Part shown: positions 1-6,547 of the stretch, piece after piece
Layout: every line of letters starts with the position of its first letter
Numbering within the stretch: the stretch's first letter is position 1
Origin: Mollicutes bacterium
GTDB taxonomy: Bacteria; Bacillota_I; Bacilli_A; Izemoplasmatales; Izemoplasmataceae
Direction of reading: 5' to 3'
Assembly (NCBI GenBank): GCA_003551405.1
Contig: PUMO01000167.1
Span: forward strand, 1 to 12,073
DNA: 12,073 bases
Program-made: the position numbers and the translations under genes
The notes under the pieces: model-generated
Seen by the model: the letters and a program-made list of their open reading frames with translations, nothing else
Database searches by the model: none
What the model was told of the DNA's origin: nothing

Positions 1-46
1 AAAAGCGCAGTACTTTTTTAATCGGGATGTGATCACCGATGTCCAT

Positions 47-74
47 AAAAAAAGCGTGCAACAACGTTACACGC
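47..74 (-). terminator. Rho-independent terminator ending the degV-fabT-padR operon
   Basis: On the minus strand a 9-bp stem (GCGTGTAAC / GTTGCACGC, with one T-G wobble) closes a 3-nt GTT loop and is followed directly by seven T residues. It lies 17 nt past the stop codon of the Gx-transporter-like gene. Stem, tight loop and T tract all point to minus-strand termination; there is no matching T tract for plus-strand transcription. Confidence 0.88.
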
Positions 75-90
75 ATCCATTGATATAAAT

Positions 91-615
91 TCATTCAACG
101 CTCGTTATGTTCATCGTCGGACCGATCATACTAAGCACACGCTGGGTCACTAGACCAACAAAAACACCCGTTGGAACACTAATGACCATCAACACCGGCA
201 AGGTGAAGATGATTTCATCGGTCGCAAGCAAAAACATGGCCATTAAAATCTGTCCGGTGGAATGACCAAGTGCGCCCATAACAGAAACACTGACCAAGGA
301 AAAACCCGGAATATATTTGAAGATGACCATCATCACAAAGGATAAAATACCACCACTGAGTGAAAGGAAAAAGTTCACACTCCCAAGGCCGGTTGTGAGA
401 ATGGCCACAAGGAGAATGCGCAACAGCATTATCGCAAACCCATCCTTGAGACCATAGGCATAAAGGACAAGCAAAACAATGATATTGGCAAGCCCAAGAC
501 GAACCCAGGGCATGCCAGTAAGCCCTTGAAGGGCAAAACGTTCAACAATATTGACAACGATGCTGAGTGACAGAAGAATCGCAATCAGCACCAGTTTTCG
601 GGTACGGTTTTCCAT
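91..615 (-). CDS. Gx transporter family / HepS component I-like membrane protein
   Basis: This is a hydrophobic protein of 174 residues with about five membrane segments. A central stretch contains TGLGSVNFFLSLSGG, the glycine-rich signature of the family annotated as heptaprenyl diphosphate synthase component I or Gx transporter (Pfam Hpre_diP_synt_I). Members resemble ECF-type S components. They occur beside polyprenyl synthase, ApbE or NusG-II-like genes, and one (EetB) belongs to the Listeria extracellular electron transfer locus. The substrate is not known, and a role in isoprenoid or quinone supply is only inferred. I chose the ATG at 615 over the GTG at 624 because GGTG lies 6 nt before the ATG, while the GTG has no ribosome binding site. 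It is the last gene of its operon, 46 nt after the second degV and just before a strong terminator. None of the usual partner genes is inside the window. Confidence 0.8.
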   Translation of the reverse strand: MENRTRKLVLIAILLSLSIVVNIVERFALQGLTGMPWVRLGLANIIVLLVLYAYGLKDGFAIMLLRILLVAILTTGLGSVNFFLSLSGGILSFVMMVIFKYIPGFSLVSVSVMGALGHSTGQILMAMFLLATDEIIFTLPVLMVISVPTGVFVGLVTQRVLSMIGPTMNITSVE

Positions 616-632
616 GTTAATCACCGCTAATC

Positions 633-661
633 ATTTTACCACCGAACCCCTTAAAAGACAA
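633..661 (-). promoter_or_regulatory. Possible internal promoter before the Gx-transporter-like gene
   Basis: The minus strand reads TTGTCT, a 17-nt spacer, then TGGTAAAAT, which is a 4/6 match to -35 and a 5/6 extended -10. The predicted start would leave a leader of only about 11 nt, which barely includes the ribosome binding site. It may therefore be fortuitous. Confidence 0.25.
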
Positions 662-1540
662 TCATTTTTCGCCGCGTGCCTTGGCTAAATCGAAGTAGGC
701 AACCCCGACGGTGCCTGCGCCTGTATGGGCGCCGATAACCGGTGTAATCGGTGCTGCGTAATACCGGTGGTTTGGATAGTGTTTTTCAATGCGGTTAAAG
801 ACATATTCAAAGCCTTCCTTATTGTCGGAGGTGTCATACGTGACCACAAAATCATCAACGGTGGCCAAATCGTCCAAAATGGTATCCACCATTTTTTCAA
901 GGGCTTTGTTTTGAGTTCTAACCTTTTCAAACGGCACAATTTTACCTTCATCATTCACCTGTAAAATGGGTTTCATCTTGAGCATACGCCCCATGAACCC
1001 TTTGGCACCGCTTAAGCGTCCATTTTTAACAAGCAAACGTAAATTATCAACCATGAAATACTGACGGCGTGCCAAAGACAATCTGCTCAAGTATGCCATA
1101 ATGTCAGTGACCGACGCACCTTCATCAATGAGACGAAGCGCCTCAAGTGAAATGAACCCTTCAGAAATCGCGGCGTTTTTAGTATCGAGCACCTGAATGT
1201 TCAAATTGCCTTCATAGCTGTTCGCAGCCATTTGGGCGGTTTGGAAAGTGCCGCTCAACTGACTGGAAATACTAATGAGTATTGCACTTTCATACCCTGC
1301 AGATTCAATCTGTTCGAATGTTTGTGTGATTTCACCAATGGATGGCATCGATGAAGTGGGCACCAGGGAGGTATCTTGTTTGATGGTTTGATAAAAATCA
1401 TCGGCTTTAATCTCCGTATAATCATCATACGTATCATCCCTTAAGACAATCTTGCAGCGCACCATATATAAGTTGTCATGATTTATGTCAAGATAATCCA
1501 GACATCCGGTACTTACAGCAATCACAGCGGTTTTTTTCAT
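662..1540 (-). CDS. DegV family protein, FakB-like fatty acid-binding protein (second copy)
   Basis: DegV/FakB proteins bind a fatty acid and present it to the kinase FakA, which makes acyl phosphate for phospholipid synthesis. This 292-residue protein has the full family layout. The carboxylate-binding stretch is PTSSMPS (62-67), followed by SSQLSGTF (92-99), VKNGRLSG with Arg175, and the terminal VIGAHTGAG with His272. By position these correspond to Thr61, Ser93, Arg170 and His266 of S. aureus FakB1, as I recall the numbering. The start overlaps the stop of the preceding membrane gene in an ATGA, with GAGGGG upstream. It is a diverged paralogue of the other degV in the window; both share VKNGRLSGA.GF.G..LK.KP and EK.RT..KA. 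No fakA is present here. The function is inferred from the family; the fatty acid preference cannot be read from the sequence. Confidence 0.9.
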   Translation of the reverse strand: MKKTAVIAVSTGCLDYLDINHDNLYMVRCKIVLRDDTYDDYTEIKADDFYQTIKQDTSLVPTSSMPSIGEITQTFEQIESAGYESAILISISSQLSGTFQTAQMAANSYEGNLNIQVLDTKNAAISEGFISLEALRLIDEGASVTDIMAYLSRLSLARRQYFMVDNLRLLVKNGRLSGAKGFMGRMLKMKPILQVNDEGKIVPFEKVRTQNKALEKMVDTILDDLATVDDFVVTYDTSDNKEGFEYVFNRIEKHYPNHRYYAAPITPVIGAHTGAGTVGVAYFDLAKARGEK

Positions 1541-1968
1541 GAACGATCCCCTCTTTTATTCAACAATTTATATAAAAGGCTCAGCGGCCAAAACAATACA
1601 CCCAGTGTAATGATGATTGCAAGCCACGGAAACCACGCTTCTAAAAACACAAGATTGGCAATGAAAACCATCGCAGCAATAATCGCCGTCGCAATGCCCG
1701 CAAACAACAAGTCGTTTTGGTAATGTTTAAGTGTTTTTACGCGTTCGTGGACGCGCCGGGCTTTTTCCAGCGAAGCGGCTGAATAATCGGCTTCATCTCC
1801 AAACTCTTGGATGGTGCGTTCAATGGCGTCTTCTTCACTCAGTGATTCTTCACGCATCAAATCATCAACTTTTTCATAAAGCATTTCTTTGAGTTTATCT
1901 GCGTCGTCTTTATTTTGTGTACCGTGTGCTTTAAACAGACGATCTACAAATTTATCAATTGCTTTCAT
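1537..1968 (-). CDS. HAAS/permease-prefix-like membrane protein paired with PadR
   Basis: This 143-residue protein has a soluble N-terminal part (about 1-80) and two membrane helices (about 87-108 and 112-135). The N-terminal pattern KLKEMLYEKVDDLMREE followed by SEEDAIERTIQEFGD resembles the helical HAAS or permease-prefix domain, which often sits next to PadR regulators in Bacillota and is thought to sense or tether. I chose the ATG at 1968 because GGAGG stands 6 nt before it; a longer reading frame to 2043 has no such support. The gene overlaps the end of padR by 14 nt and the start of the second degV by 4 nt, so the three are probably translationally coupled. The usual third partner, an ABC transporter or a larger envelope protein, is missing. 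The target of the pair is unknown. Confidence 0.7.
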   Translation of the reverse strand: MKAIDKFVDRLFKAHGTQNKDDADKLKEMLYEKVDDLMREESLSEEDAIERTIQEFGDEADYSAASLEKARRVHERVKTLKHYQNDLLFAGIATAIIAAMVFIANLVFLEAWFPWLAIIITLGVLFWPLSLLYKLLNKRGDRS

Positions 1969-2296
1969 TTGTATCCTCCAAAAACCGTGCCATGATGGCT
2001 TTGAGTTGGTACCATTCCTGTTGTTTGGTTTCAAGGTAGGCATCCCCTAGGGTTGTCATGTAATAATAGCGGCGCTTTTTACCGTGGGATTTATCCCCAA
2101 TATATGATTCAATAACACCTTTTTTCTCAAGGCGCTGCACCATGGCATAAAGGGTAGCTTCTTTCATGGTAAATGTACCCTCAGTGCGCGTTTTGATTTC
2201 CGATGCGATTTCATAGGCGTAACGGTCTTTTTCCTTAATCAGTGTCAGAATGACACTTTCAAGGTGGCCGCGTATAATATCAGAACTGATTGTCAT
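1955..2296 (-). CDS. PadR family transcriptional regulator
   Basis: This small 113-residue DNA-binding protein has the PadR layout: a winged helix at about residues 8-85 with YAYEIASEIKTRTEGTF and EATLYAMVQRLEKKGVIES, a basic wing (GKKRRYYYMTTLG), and a short C-terminal dimerisation helix, as in PadR-s1 proteins. Family members repress their own operon and respond to small molecules or stress. The start is supported by GAGGG 6 nt upstream; this site overlaps the stop region of the MarR/FabT gene, leaving a 9-nt gap. The 3' end overlaps the HAAS-like gene by 14 nt, which is the usual PadR plus membrane-partner arrangement. The ligand and the operator are not evident from the sequence. Confidence 0.9.
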   Translation of the reverse strand: MTISSDIIRGHLESVILTLIKEKDRYAYEIASEIKTRTEGTFTMKEATLYAMVQRLEKKGVIESYIGDKSHGKKRRYYYMTTLGDAYLETKQQEWYQLKAIMARFLEDTNESN

Positions 2297-2305
2297 AAAT
2301 TACCC

Positions 2306-2764
2306 TCAATATTTTTGTTTGAAATATGCGCTCAATTTTTCAAGCGAATCAATAAGCACCGTATTGTCATCCAGTTCTAAGTCTTCAATGACTGCATCAA
2401 TCATCTCTTCATGAAATTTATCATGCACATCAAGTACCTCGCGTGCTTGGTCTGTGAGACGCAAAAACACTTTGCGCTTATCTCCCGTTTGACTATAGCG
2501 TGTACAATAGCCTTTTTCATATAGCCGGTTAACCGCAGTGGTCAGGGTCCCGACCGTGACACGAAGTTTTTTAGCCACATTGCTCATGGTGGCTTCATCA
2601 CTTTTGTCAATGGCTTCAAGCACATGCACTTCATTCATGGAAAGATTGACCCCGCGGCTGCGCAAGTGTTGTTGTTCTATACTTAAGATATGATTGAATA
2701 CATCGACAAGCAGTTCGTTGATAATCTCTTTCGCTTTACGCCGATCTGGCGATTTACTGCCCAT
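2306..2764 (-). CDS. fabT: MarR family regulator, FabT-like repressor of fatty acid synthesis
   Basis: This 152-residue MarR winged-helix protein resembles streptococcal FabT along much of its length. Shared features are an N-terminal helix VFNHILSIEQQHLR, the recognition region VAKKLRVTVGTLTTAVNRL (about 63-81), the wing GDKRKVFLRLT with a D-x-R pattern, and a helix containing HDKFHEEMI (about 114-122) close to FabT's HKRFHKAMV. FabT represses fatty acid synthesis genes when bound to long-chain acyl-ACP. The start at 2764 is chosen because GGAGGG precedes it by about 5-6 nt; the frame is open to 2815 but without support. The upstream degV promoter carries two FabT-type palindromes, an independent clue to identity. 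No fab biosynthetic genes are in the window. The comparison is from memory, not from an alignment. Confidence 0.78.
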   Translation of the reverse strand: MGSKSPDRRKAKEIINELLVDVFNHILSIEQQHLRSRGVNLSMNEVHVLEAIDKSDEATMSNVAKKLRVTVGTLTTAVNRLYEKGYCTRYSQTGDKRKVFLRLTDQAREVLDVHDKFHEEMIDAVIEDLELDDNTVLIDSLEKLSAYFKQKY

Positions 2765-2788
2765 ACAATCCCTCCATTCGCTGCATTC

Positions 2789-2809
2789 ATTATAACAAAT
2801 TATCGATAA
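2789..2809 (-). promoter_or_regulatory. Internal fabT promoter (-10) with adjacent palindrome
   Basis: A perfect TATAAT lies at 2794-2789 on the minus strand, 25 nt before the fabT start. The -35 region (around ATGTGT) is poor. The spacer contains a perfect 10-bp palindrome, TTATCGATAA (2800-2809), which could be an operator but does not match the FabT box. The sequence suggests a weak or activated internal promoter. Confidence 0.45.
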
Positions 2810-2816
2810 AAACACA

Positions 2817-3668
2817 TTACTTTTTGCGAACCCAGCCTATCGCAAGCGCACCATAACCGGCGTGCGCACCAACGACGGGTGTCAGTGGATAATCCTTGAT
2901 GGTTGATTGCTTAATAGCGCTTGTTAAGCGTTCTCTCACCTGTTCAAGCATATCAAACGCGTTGCCATGAATGATAAAGACTTCCATGGCGTCATCATAA
3001 AATTCATGCACAAATTTTTCAATGACACGGTCAATCGCTTTTTGACGGGTGCGAATCTTTTCAACCGGCTCCACTTTCCCTTCTCTAGAAAGCATGAGCA
3101 TTGGTTTGATTTTTAAGAATGATCCAAGAAAGCCACTCGCACCGGATAACCGTCCATTTTTCACCAAATATTTAAGGGTATCCACACTGATCAAGAGTCC
3201 TTGATTTTCACGAATCCAGTTTAAGTGATCAAGAATTTCAGTCACACTTTTACCCTTTTCACCCAAGCGGGCGGCCTCCAAAATCATGTGTGCTTCGTTA
3301 TACCCAACCGTTTTGGAATCAAAGACCGACACATTGACATTTTCCACCATGTTGGCGGCCATTTGAGCCCCTTCATACGTCCCTGAAAGTTTCGAAGAAA
3401 TCGTCACCACAACGATATCTTCATACCCTTCATCACGCATGGCTTCATACGTTTCAAGCATGACCCCCGTTGCGGTTTGGGCTGTTGTTGGATGCAGGTC
3501 CGGATTTTCTTTAATCATTGTGTAAAAAGCATCCGCCTTAATGTCTATAAAGTCGGTATATTCCTTGTCTCCAACCAATAACTGACTTCTAAACACACGA
3601 ATATCATACGGATGGTCAATATAATCAATGCCTGAATTTCCACATACTACATAACCGATTTTTCCCAT
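2817..3668 (-). CDS. DegV family protein, FakB-like fatty acid-binding protein (first copy)
   Basis: This 283-residue DegV protein is the first gene of the FabT-box operon. FakB-type proteins carry an exogenous fatty acid to FakA for phosphorylation. The family landmarks are SSKLSGTYEGA (91-101), VKNGRLSGA with Arg173, and VVGAHAGYGA with His269. The usual T-S-Q-P-S loop is replaced by PTTAQTA (60-66): the threonine is kept, but the serine and proline are lost, and this loop normally holds the carboxylate. The chain may bind a different ligand or bind less tightly. The start at 3668 is fixed by GGAGG 7 nt upstream; the frame runs open to 3719 but that stretch overlaps the promoter. fabT follows after 52 nt. 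In streptococci one FakB is itself under FabT control, which fits this layout. Confidence 0.9.
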   Translation of the reverse strand: MGKIGYVVCGNSGIDYIDHPYDIRVFRSQLLVGDKEYTDFIDIKADAFYTMIKENPDLHPTTAQTATGVMLETYEAMRDEGYEDIVVVTISSKLSGTYEGAQMAANMVENVNVSVFDSKTVGYNEAHMILEAARLGEKGKSVTEILDHLNWIRENQGLLISVDTLKYLVKNGRLSGASGFLGSFLKIKPMLMLSREGKVEPVEKIRTRQKAIDRVIEKFVHEFYDDAMEVFIIHGNAFDMLEQVRERLTSAIKQSTIKDYPLTPVVGAHAGYGALAIGWVRKK

Positions 3669-3686
3669 AGTCGTTCCTCCACATAT

Positions 3687-3699
3687 TTTGATTATCAAA
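3687..3699. promoter_or_regulatory. FabT-box palindrome, downstream copy
   Basis: TTTGATTATCAAA on the plus strand is a perfect 6+1+6 palindrome. With its flanks it agrees with the streptococcal FabT consensus ANTTTGATTATCAAATT, as I recall it, at all but one specified base. It covers about +4 to +16 relative to the predicted start of the degV-fabT transcript, where a bound dimer would block transcription. Confidence 0.72.
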
Positions 3700-3709
3700 G
3701 TATATGGAA

Positions 3710-3738
3710 AGTGTAACAATATTCGCTTTGATTGTCAA
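3710..3738 (-). promoter_or_regulatory. Promoter of the degV-fabT-padR operon
   Basis: The minus strand reads TTGACA (perfect -35, 3738-3733), a 17-nt spacer, and TACACT (4/6 -10, 3715-3710). The predicted start is near 3703, giving a leader of about 35 nt with GGAGG before the degV start. Two FabT-type boxes flank the -10, one over the -35 and one just past the start. Confidence 0.8.
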
Positions 3739-3739
3739 A
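3727..3739. promoter_or_regulatory. FabT-box palindrome, upstream copy over the -35
   Basis: TTTGATTGTCAAA differs from the downstream box by one base (A to G), which breaks the palindrome at one position. It covers the whole TTGACA -35 hexamer. The centres of the two boxes are 40 bp apart, close to four helical turns. Confidence 0.62.
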
Positions 3740-3740
3740 C

Positions 3741-3764
3741 AAAAAAGGCCAATTACGGCCTTTT
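3741..3764 (-). terminator. Rho-independent terminator of the tro operon
   Basis: On the minus strand AAAAGGCC and GGCCTTTT form a perfect 8-bp stem around the loop GTAATT, ending in a run of six T. The stem starts inside the troR stop codon. It separates the metal-transport operon from the degV promoter, whose -35 starts only 3 nt further on. Confidence 0.88.
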
Positions 3765-4416
3765 ACGTTCCATAAATCATTTCCGCAACATTTTTGCCAA
3801 CTGGAATGCGAATTCCGTCTTTTTGAATATGCACAATGCCGCCAAAACGATCTGTAAATTCAACATAGACCTTATCACCAATTGAAAGGTCGATGGTATT
3901 CAAATATTCAAGCAAGTGCTTGTAATCGAGCACACGTTTTACGGTGAAATACTGTTTTTCCTGCGCATCGAAAAGCGACTGATGCGTTTCTTTCGCCACA
4001 TGGCCATGTTTATCGGGAATGGGGTTGCCATGCTGGCAGTACGCAGGCTTATCCAAATAAACATAAAGGCGTTCAAGGACTTCGTCACTGGTCGCATGTT
4101 CCAGTCTTTCCGCCTCTTCATGAAGAGACTCCCATCCCAGTTCAAGTTTCTCATGCAAAAAGACTTCCCAAAGTCTATGGGCCCGGATCATCCGAAGTGC
4201 TTCTTTTTGACCGGTCGCGGTCAGTTTGACCCCTTTGTAGGGTTCAAAGACAAGTAAGTCTTTTTGCGCCATGCGTTTGACCATTTCATTGACACTTTGC
4301 GCGGTATACCCAAACTTATCCGCCAAATATGACGTCTTGATATAAGGGGCACTTTGCGAAGTGTTCAGTTCATAAATCATTTTTAAATAATCTTCTTCAG
4401 CTTTATTCATGAGCAT
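3763..4416 (-). CDS. troR: DtxR/TroR family metal-dependent transcriptional regulator
   Basis: This 217-residue protein has the long DtxR layout: a winged helix (about 5-72, with YIKTSYLADKFGYTAQSVNEMV), a metal-binding and dimerisation domain (about 73-140), and a C-terminal FeoA/SH3-like domain (about 150-216, FGGIVHIQKDGIRIPVG). Candidate metal ligands are His80 and Glu84, the HEEAERLEH motif (99-107), and Cys127-x-His129 in the CQHGNPIP loop that corresponds to the Cys102 region of DtxR. Such regulators bind DNA when loaded with Mn2+ or Fe2+ and shut off import. The start at 4416 directly abuts the upstream permease stop; GGAGG stands 5 nt before it, inside the permease gene. It closes the operon as troR does in Treponema. 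It is longer than Bacillus MntR (142 residues). The metal sensed is not certain. Confidence 0.9.
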   Translation of the reverse strand: MLMNKAEEDYLKMIYELNTSQSAPYIKTSYLADKFGYTAQSVNEMVKRMAQKDLLVFEPYKGVKLTATGQKEALRMIRAHRLWEVFLHEKLELGWESLHEEAERLEHATSDEVLERLYVYLDKPAYCQHGNPIPDKHGHVAKETHQSLFDAQEKQYFTVKRVLDYKHLLEYLNTIDLSIGDKVYVEFTDRFGGIVHIQKDGIRIPVGKNVAEMIYGT

Positions 4417-5514
4417 CTATTCCTCCTTGAACGTTTTAAACCGTGTAGCGCCTTTATTGCTTAACATGACCGCATTGTTCTCAATGTTTATCAATCCCTT
4501 TGCGCGTGCTTTTTCAAGCATGGTGGCCATCATCCGCGGGGACCAGCGCATATGGGTATGAATCGTTTCTTTACCAAGTTCATCCTCTGCGTCGATGCTT
4601 CCAGCGTGGTTGCCAATATGCATGATGAGTGTATCAATCATGATATTTTCCTTGGCACGCTTATGGTCCAGATATTGAAATAAAATTCCTTTTCCAGGCG
4701 CAAGGATAAGCGTAACCATAAATGTGAAAAGGGCAATCGAAGCAATGCTTCCAGAAATGGTCACATCCAGTATGATGCTCATTGCGTACCCCACTACCGT
4801 ATTGAATGCGGCAATGATCAAGGAAAGTAAGATCGTAGAAAATAATGTTTTAGTGAACTGCAGTGCACTAAGGGGCGGGGCAATCATAAGGGCTATCACC
4901 AATATCGCCCCCACCGCATCGAATGCAGCAACCGCTGTGAGGGAAACCAGTGTCATCATCGCATAGTGGATGATAACGGGCGCAAAACCAAGGACACCCG
5001 CAAGGGCGGTATCAAAACTTACGAGTTTCACTTCTTTATAAAATAACGATATAAAGCCAATGTTAATCATGAGAACCACCCCCGTGATCACCATGGAAGC
5101 CGGCAAAGAGACACCCAAAATGTCCATGCGGTTAAACGGAACAAATTCCAAATTACCAAGTAAGACCGTGTGGGTATCAAGGTGAACATCACGCAGCAGC
5201 GTATTGATCACGATGATTGAAATTGCAAACAACAACGTAAAAATGACACCAATCGATGCATCTTCTTTGATGTTGCGGGTTTTAATCAACAGTTCGATGG
5301 CATAGACCGTTAATACCCCCATCAAGGTGGCACCAACTATGAGGAAGGGACTGTTCAAATCGCGAGTGAGTAAAAACGCAAGCACAATACCAAGCAACAC
5401 AGTATGACTGATCGCATCCGCAATCATGCTTAGACGCCTGAGGACTAAAAACACCCCCACCAGTGACGTTGAAAGTGCAACCAGTAATGCTGTGAGTAAG
5501 ATTTCAATGTTCAT
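4417..5514 (-). CDS. troD: Metal ABC transporter permease with winged-helix-like C-terminal tail (TroD-type)
   Basis: This 365-residue protein belongs to the ABC-3 permease family, which imports Mn2+, Zn2+ or Fe2+ with a TroA-type binding protein. The first 275 or so residues are a bundle of about eight or nine helices, with the family motif DAISHTVLLGI (33-43) and the ending LAPGKG (271-276). Beyond it, residues about 285-365 form a soluble extension: LIMHIGNH, then MRWSPRMMATMLEKARAKGLINI and VMLSNKGATRFK. The pattern of helix, recognition helix and wing resembles a DtxR-type winged helix. The start overlaps the stop of the first permease by 4 nt (ATGA), and the stop abuts troR. The two permeases probably form a heterodimer around the shared ATPase. 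The tail may regulate transport, but that is inference. Confidence 0.9.
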   Translation of the reverse strand: MNIEILLTALLVALSTSLVGVFLVLRRLSMIADAISHTVLLGIVLAFLLTRDLNSPFLIVGATLMGVLTVYAIELLIKTRNIKEDASIGVIFTLLFAISIIVINTLLRDVHLDTHTVLLGNLEFVPFNRMDILGVSLPASMVITGVVLMINIGFISLFYKEVKLVSFDTALAGVLGFAPVIIHYAMMTLVSLTAVAAFDAVGAILVIALMIAPPLSALQFTKTLFSTILLSLIIAAFNTVVGYAMSIILDVTISGSIASIALFTFMVTLILAPGKGILFQYLDHKRAKENIMIDTLIMHIGNHAGSIDAEDELGKETIHTHMRWSPRMMATMLEKARAKGLINIENNAVMLSNKGATRFKTFKEE

Positions 5515-6545
5515 GGTCTCACCCCGCCCATTAAGCGGTGAATGAGTGATTCGCCGCGTAGCGTTAAGTGATTGCTTTGATCAATAAGCCCTTCGCTTCG
5601 GTAAACATTCAATGTGGTTTGGCTGAGGGCGTCCGCAGAGTTCTCTTTTAAGTGAATGAGAGGTTTATAGCGTTTCATTAACCGTTTATAACGCTTTAAG
5701 CGGATTTGGTTTGCGATGACGCCTCGACGCGGTGAAAATAACAATAGCACAATGACAATCACACCAAGAATCACCGCAATGGCCGGTCCAGTGGGCATTC
5801 CATCAATACGCGCTGAAGCAAGAGAACCAAAAAAACCAGCCACTCCGCCAAAAACACCCGCAAGCAAAACCACCATGACTAAACGGTTAGAAACTTGCCG
5901 GGACGCAACAGACGGTGCAATCAACAAGGCACTCATGAGGATGACACCAACCATGCGGATGCCAATGACGATGACGAGCACCAAGAAAAAATTAAGAAAT
6001 GCGTTCATAACGCGTTCGCGTCGCATGGCCACATTAAAATACGGTGCATCAAAAACATAAAGTTTCAGTTCTTTATAAAATAATACAATAAACACAACCA
6101 CAACAAAACTGATAAGTGCAATCACACGTAAATCAGCACGCAACATAGTGGCCGCTTGACCGAAAATAAACGTTGAAAGGCCTGCTTGCGAAGCAACGCC
6201 ACTTTGTTGGATATGACTGAGTAACACTTGTCCCACACCAAAAAAACCTGATAAGATAAGCGCCATCGATGCATCAAATTTAATCCGCGTGCGTCGTTTG
6301 ATCAGCTCAAGAACCGCCATGGCCGTGAATGCGGCTAAAAACGCCCCCACAAGCAACACATTAAGAGAGCGAACACCTGTGAAAAGATACGCAATCATGA
6401 TGCCCGGTAACGCCGCATGCGAAAGGGCATCACCAATAAGCGCTTGACGCCTGAGCACCAAAAACGTCCCAAGCATGCCCGCACTTGCGCCAAGCATCAT
6501 GGTACCGAGCATCACAAGGCGCAGGGTATAAGAAAATTCAAACAT
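5511..6545 (-). CDS. troC: Metal ABC transporter permease with short C-terminal tail (TroC-type)
   Basis: This 344-residue ABC-3 family permease carries VLRRQALIGDALSHAALPGI (30-49), the hallmark loop at the end of the first helical hairpin, and ends its membrane part at LLLFSPRRG (267-275). It has about eight or nine transmembrane helices. Residues 276-344 are soluble and basic (RLKRYKRLMKRYKPL) and then read LNVYRSEGLIDQSNHLTLRGE, a pattern like the second half of a winged helix and parallel to the tail of the partner permease. It starts 2 nt after the ATPase stop, with a modest GGGG ribosome binding site inside the ATPase gene, and overlaps the second permease by 4 nt. This arrangement implies strict co-expression. 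The metal is Mn, Zn or Fe; the sequence of a permease does not settle which. Confidence 0.9.
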   Translation of the reverse strand: MFEFSYTLRLVMLGTMMLGASAGMLGTFLVLRRQALIGDALSHAALPGIMIAYLFTGVRSLNVLLVGAFLAAFTAMAVLELIKRRTRIKFDASMALILSGFFGVGQVLLSHIQQSGVASQAGLSTFIFGQAATMLRADLRVIALISFVVVVFIVLFYKELKLYVFDAPYFNVAMRRERVMNAFLNFFLVLVIVIGIRMVGVILMSALLIAPSVASRQVSNRLVMVVLLAGVFGGVAGFFGSLASARIDGMPTGPAIAVILGVIVIVLLLFSPRRGVIANQIRLKRYKRLMKRYKPLIHLKENSADALSQTTLNVYRSEGLIDQSNHLTLRGESLIHRLMGGVRP

Positions 6546-6547
6546 TT

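Noticed and set aside
1969..2043. N-terminal extension of the HAAS-like gene
   Set aside because: No ribosome binding site supports it, while GGAGG precedes the ATG at 1968; the extension only mirrors padR in another frame.
3916..4257. Plus-strand open frame opposite troR
   Set aside because: It is antisense to a clear DtxR-family gene and lacks a ribosome binding site or recognisable domain.
5716..6060. Plus-strand open frame opposite troC
   Set aside because: Its low-complexity translation rich in Thr, Arg and Met is what the complement of hydrophobic membrane codons gives; not a gene.
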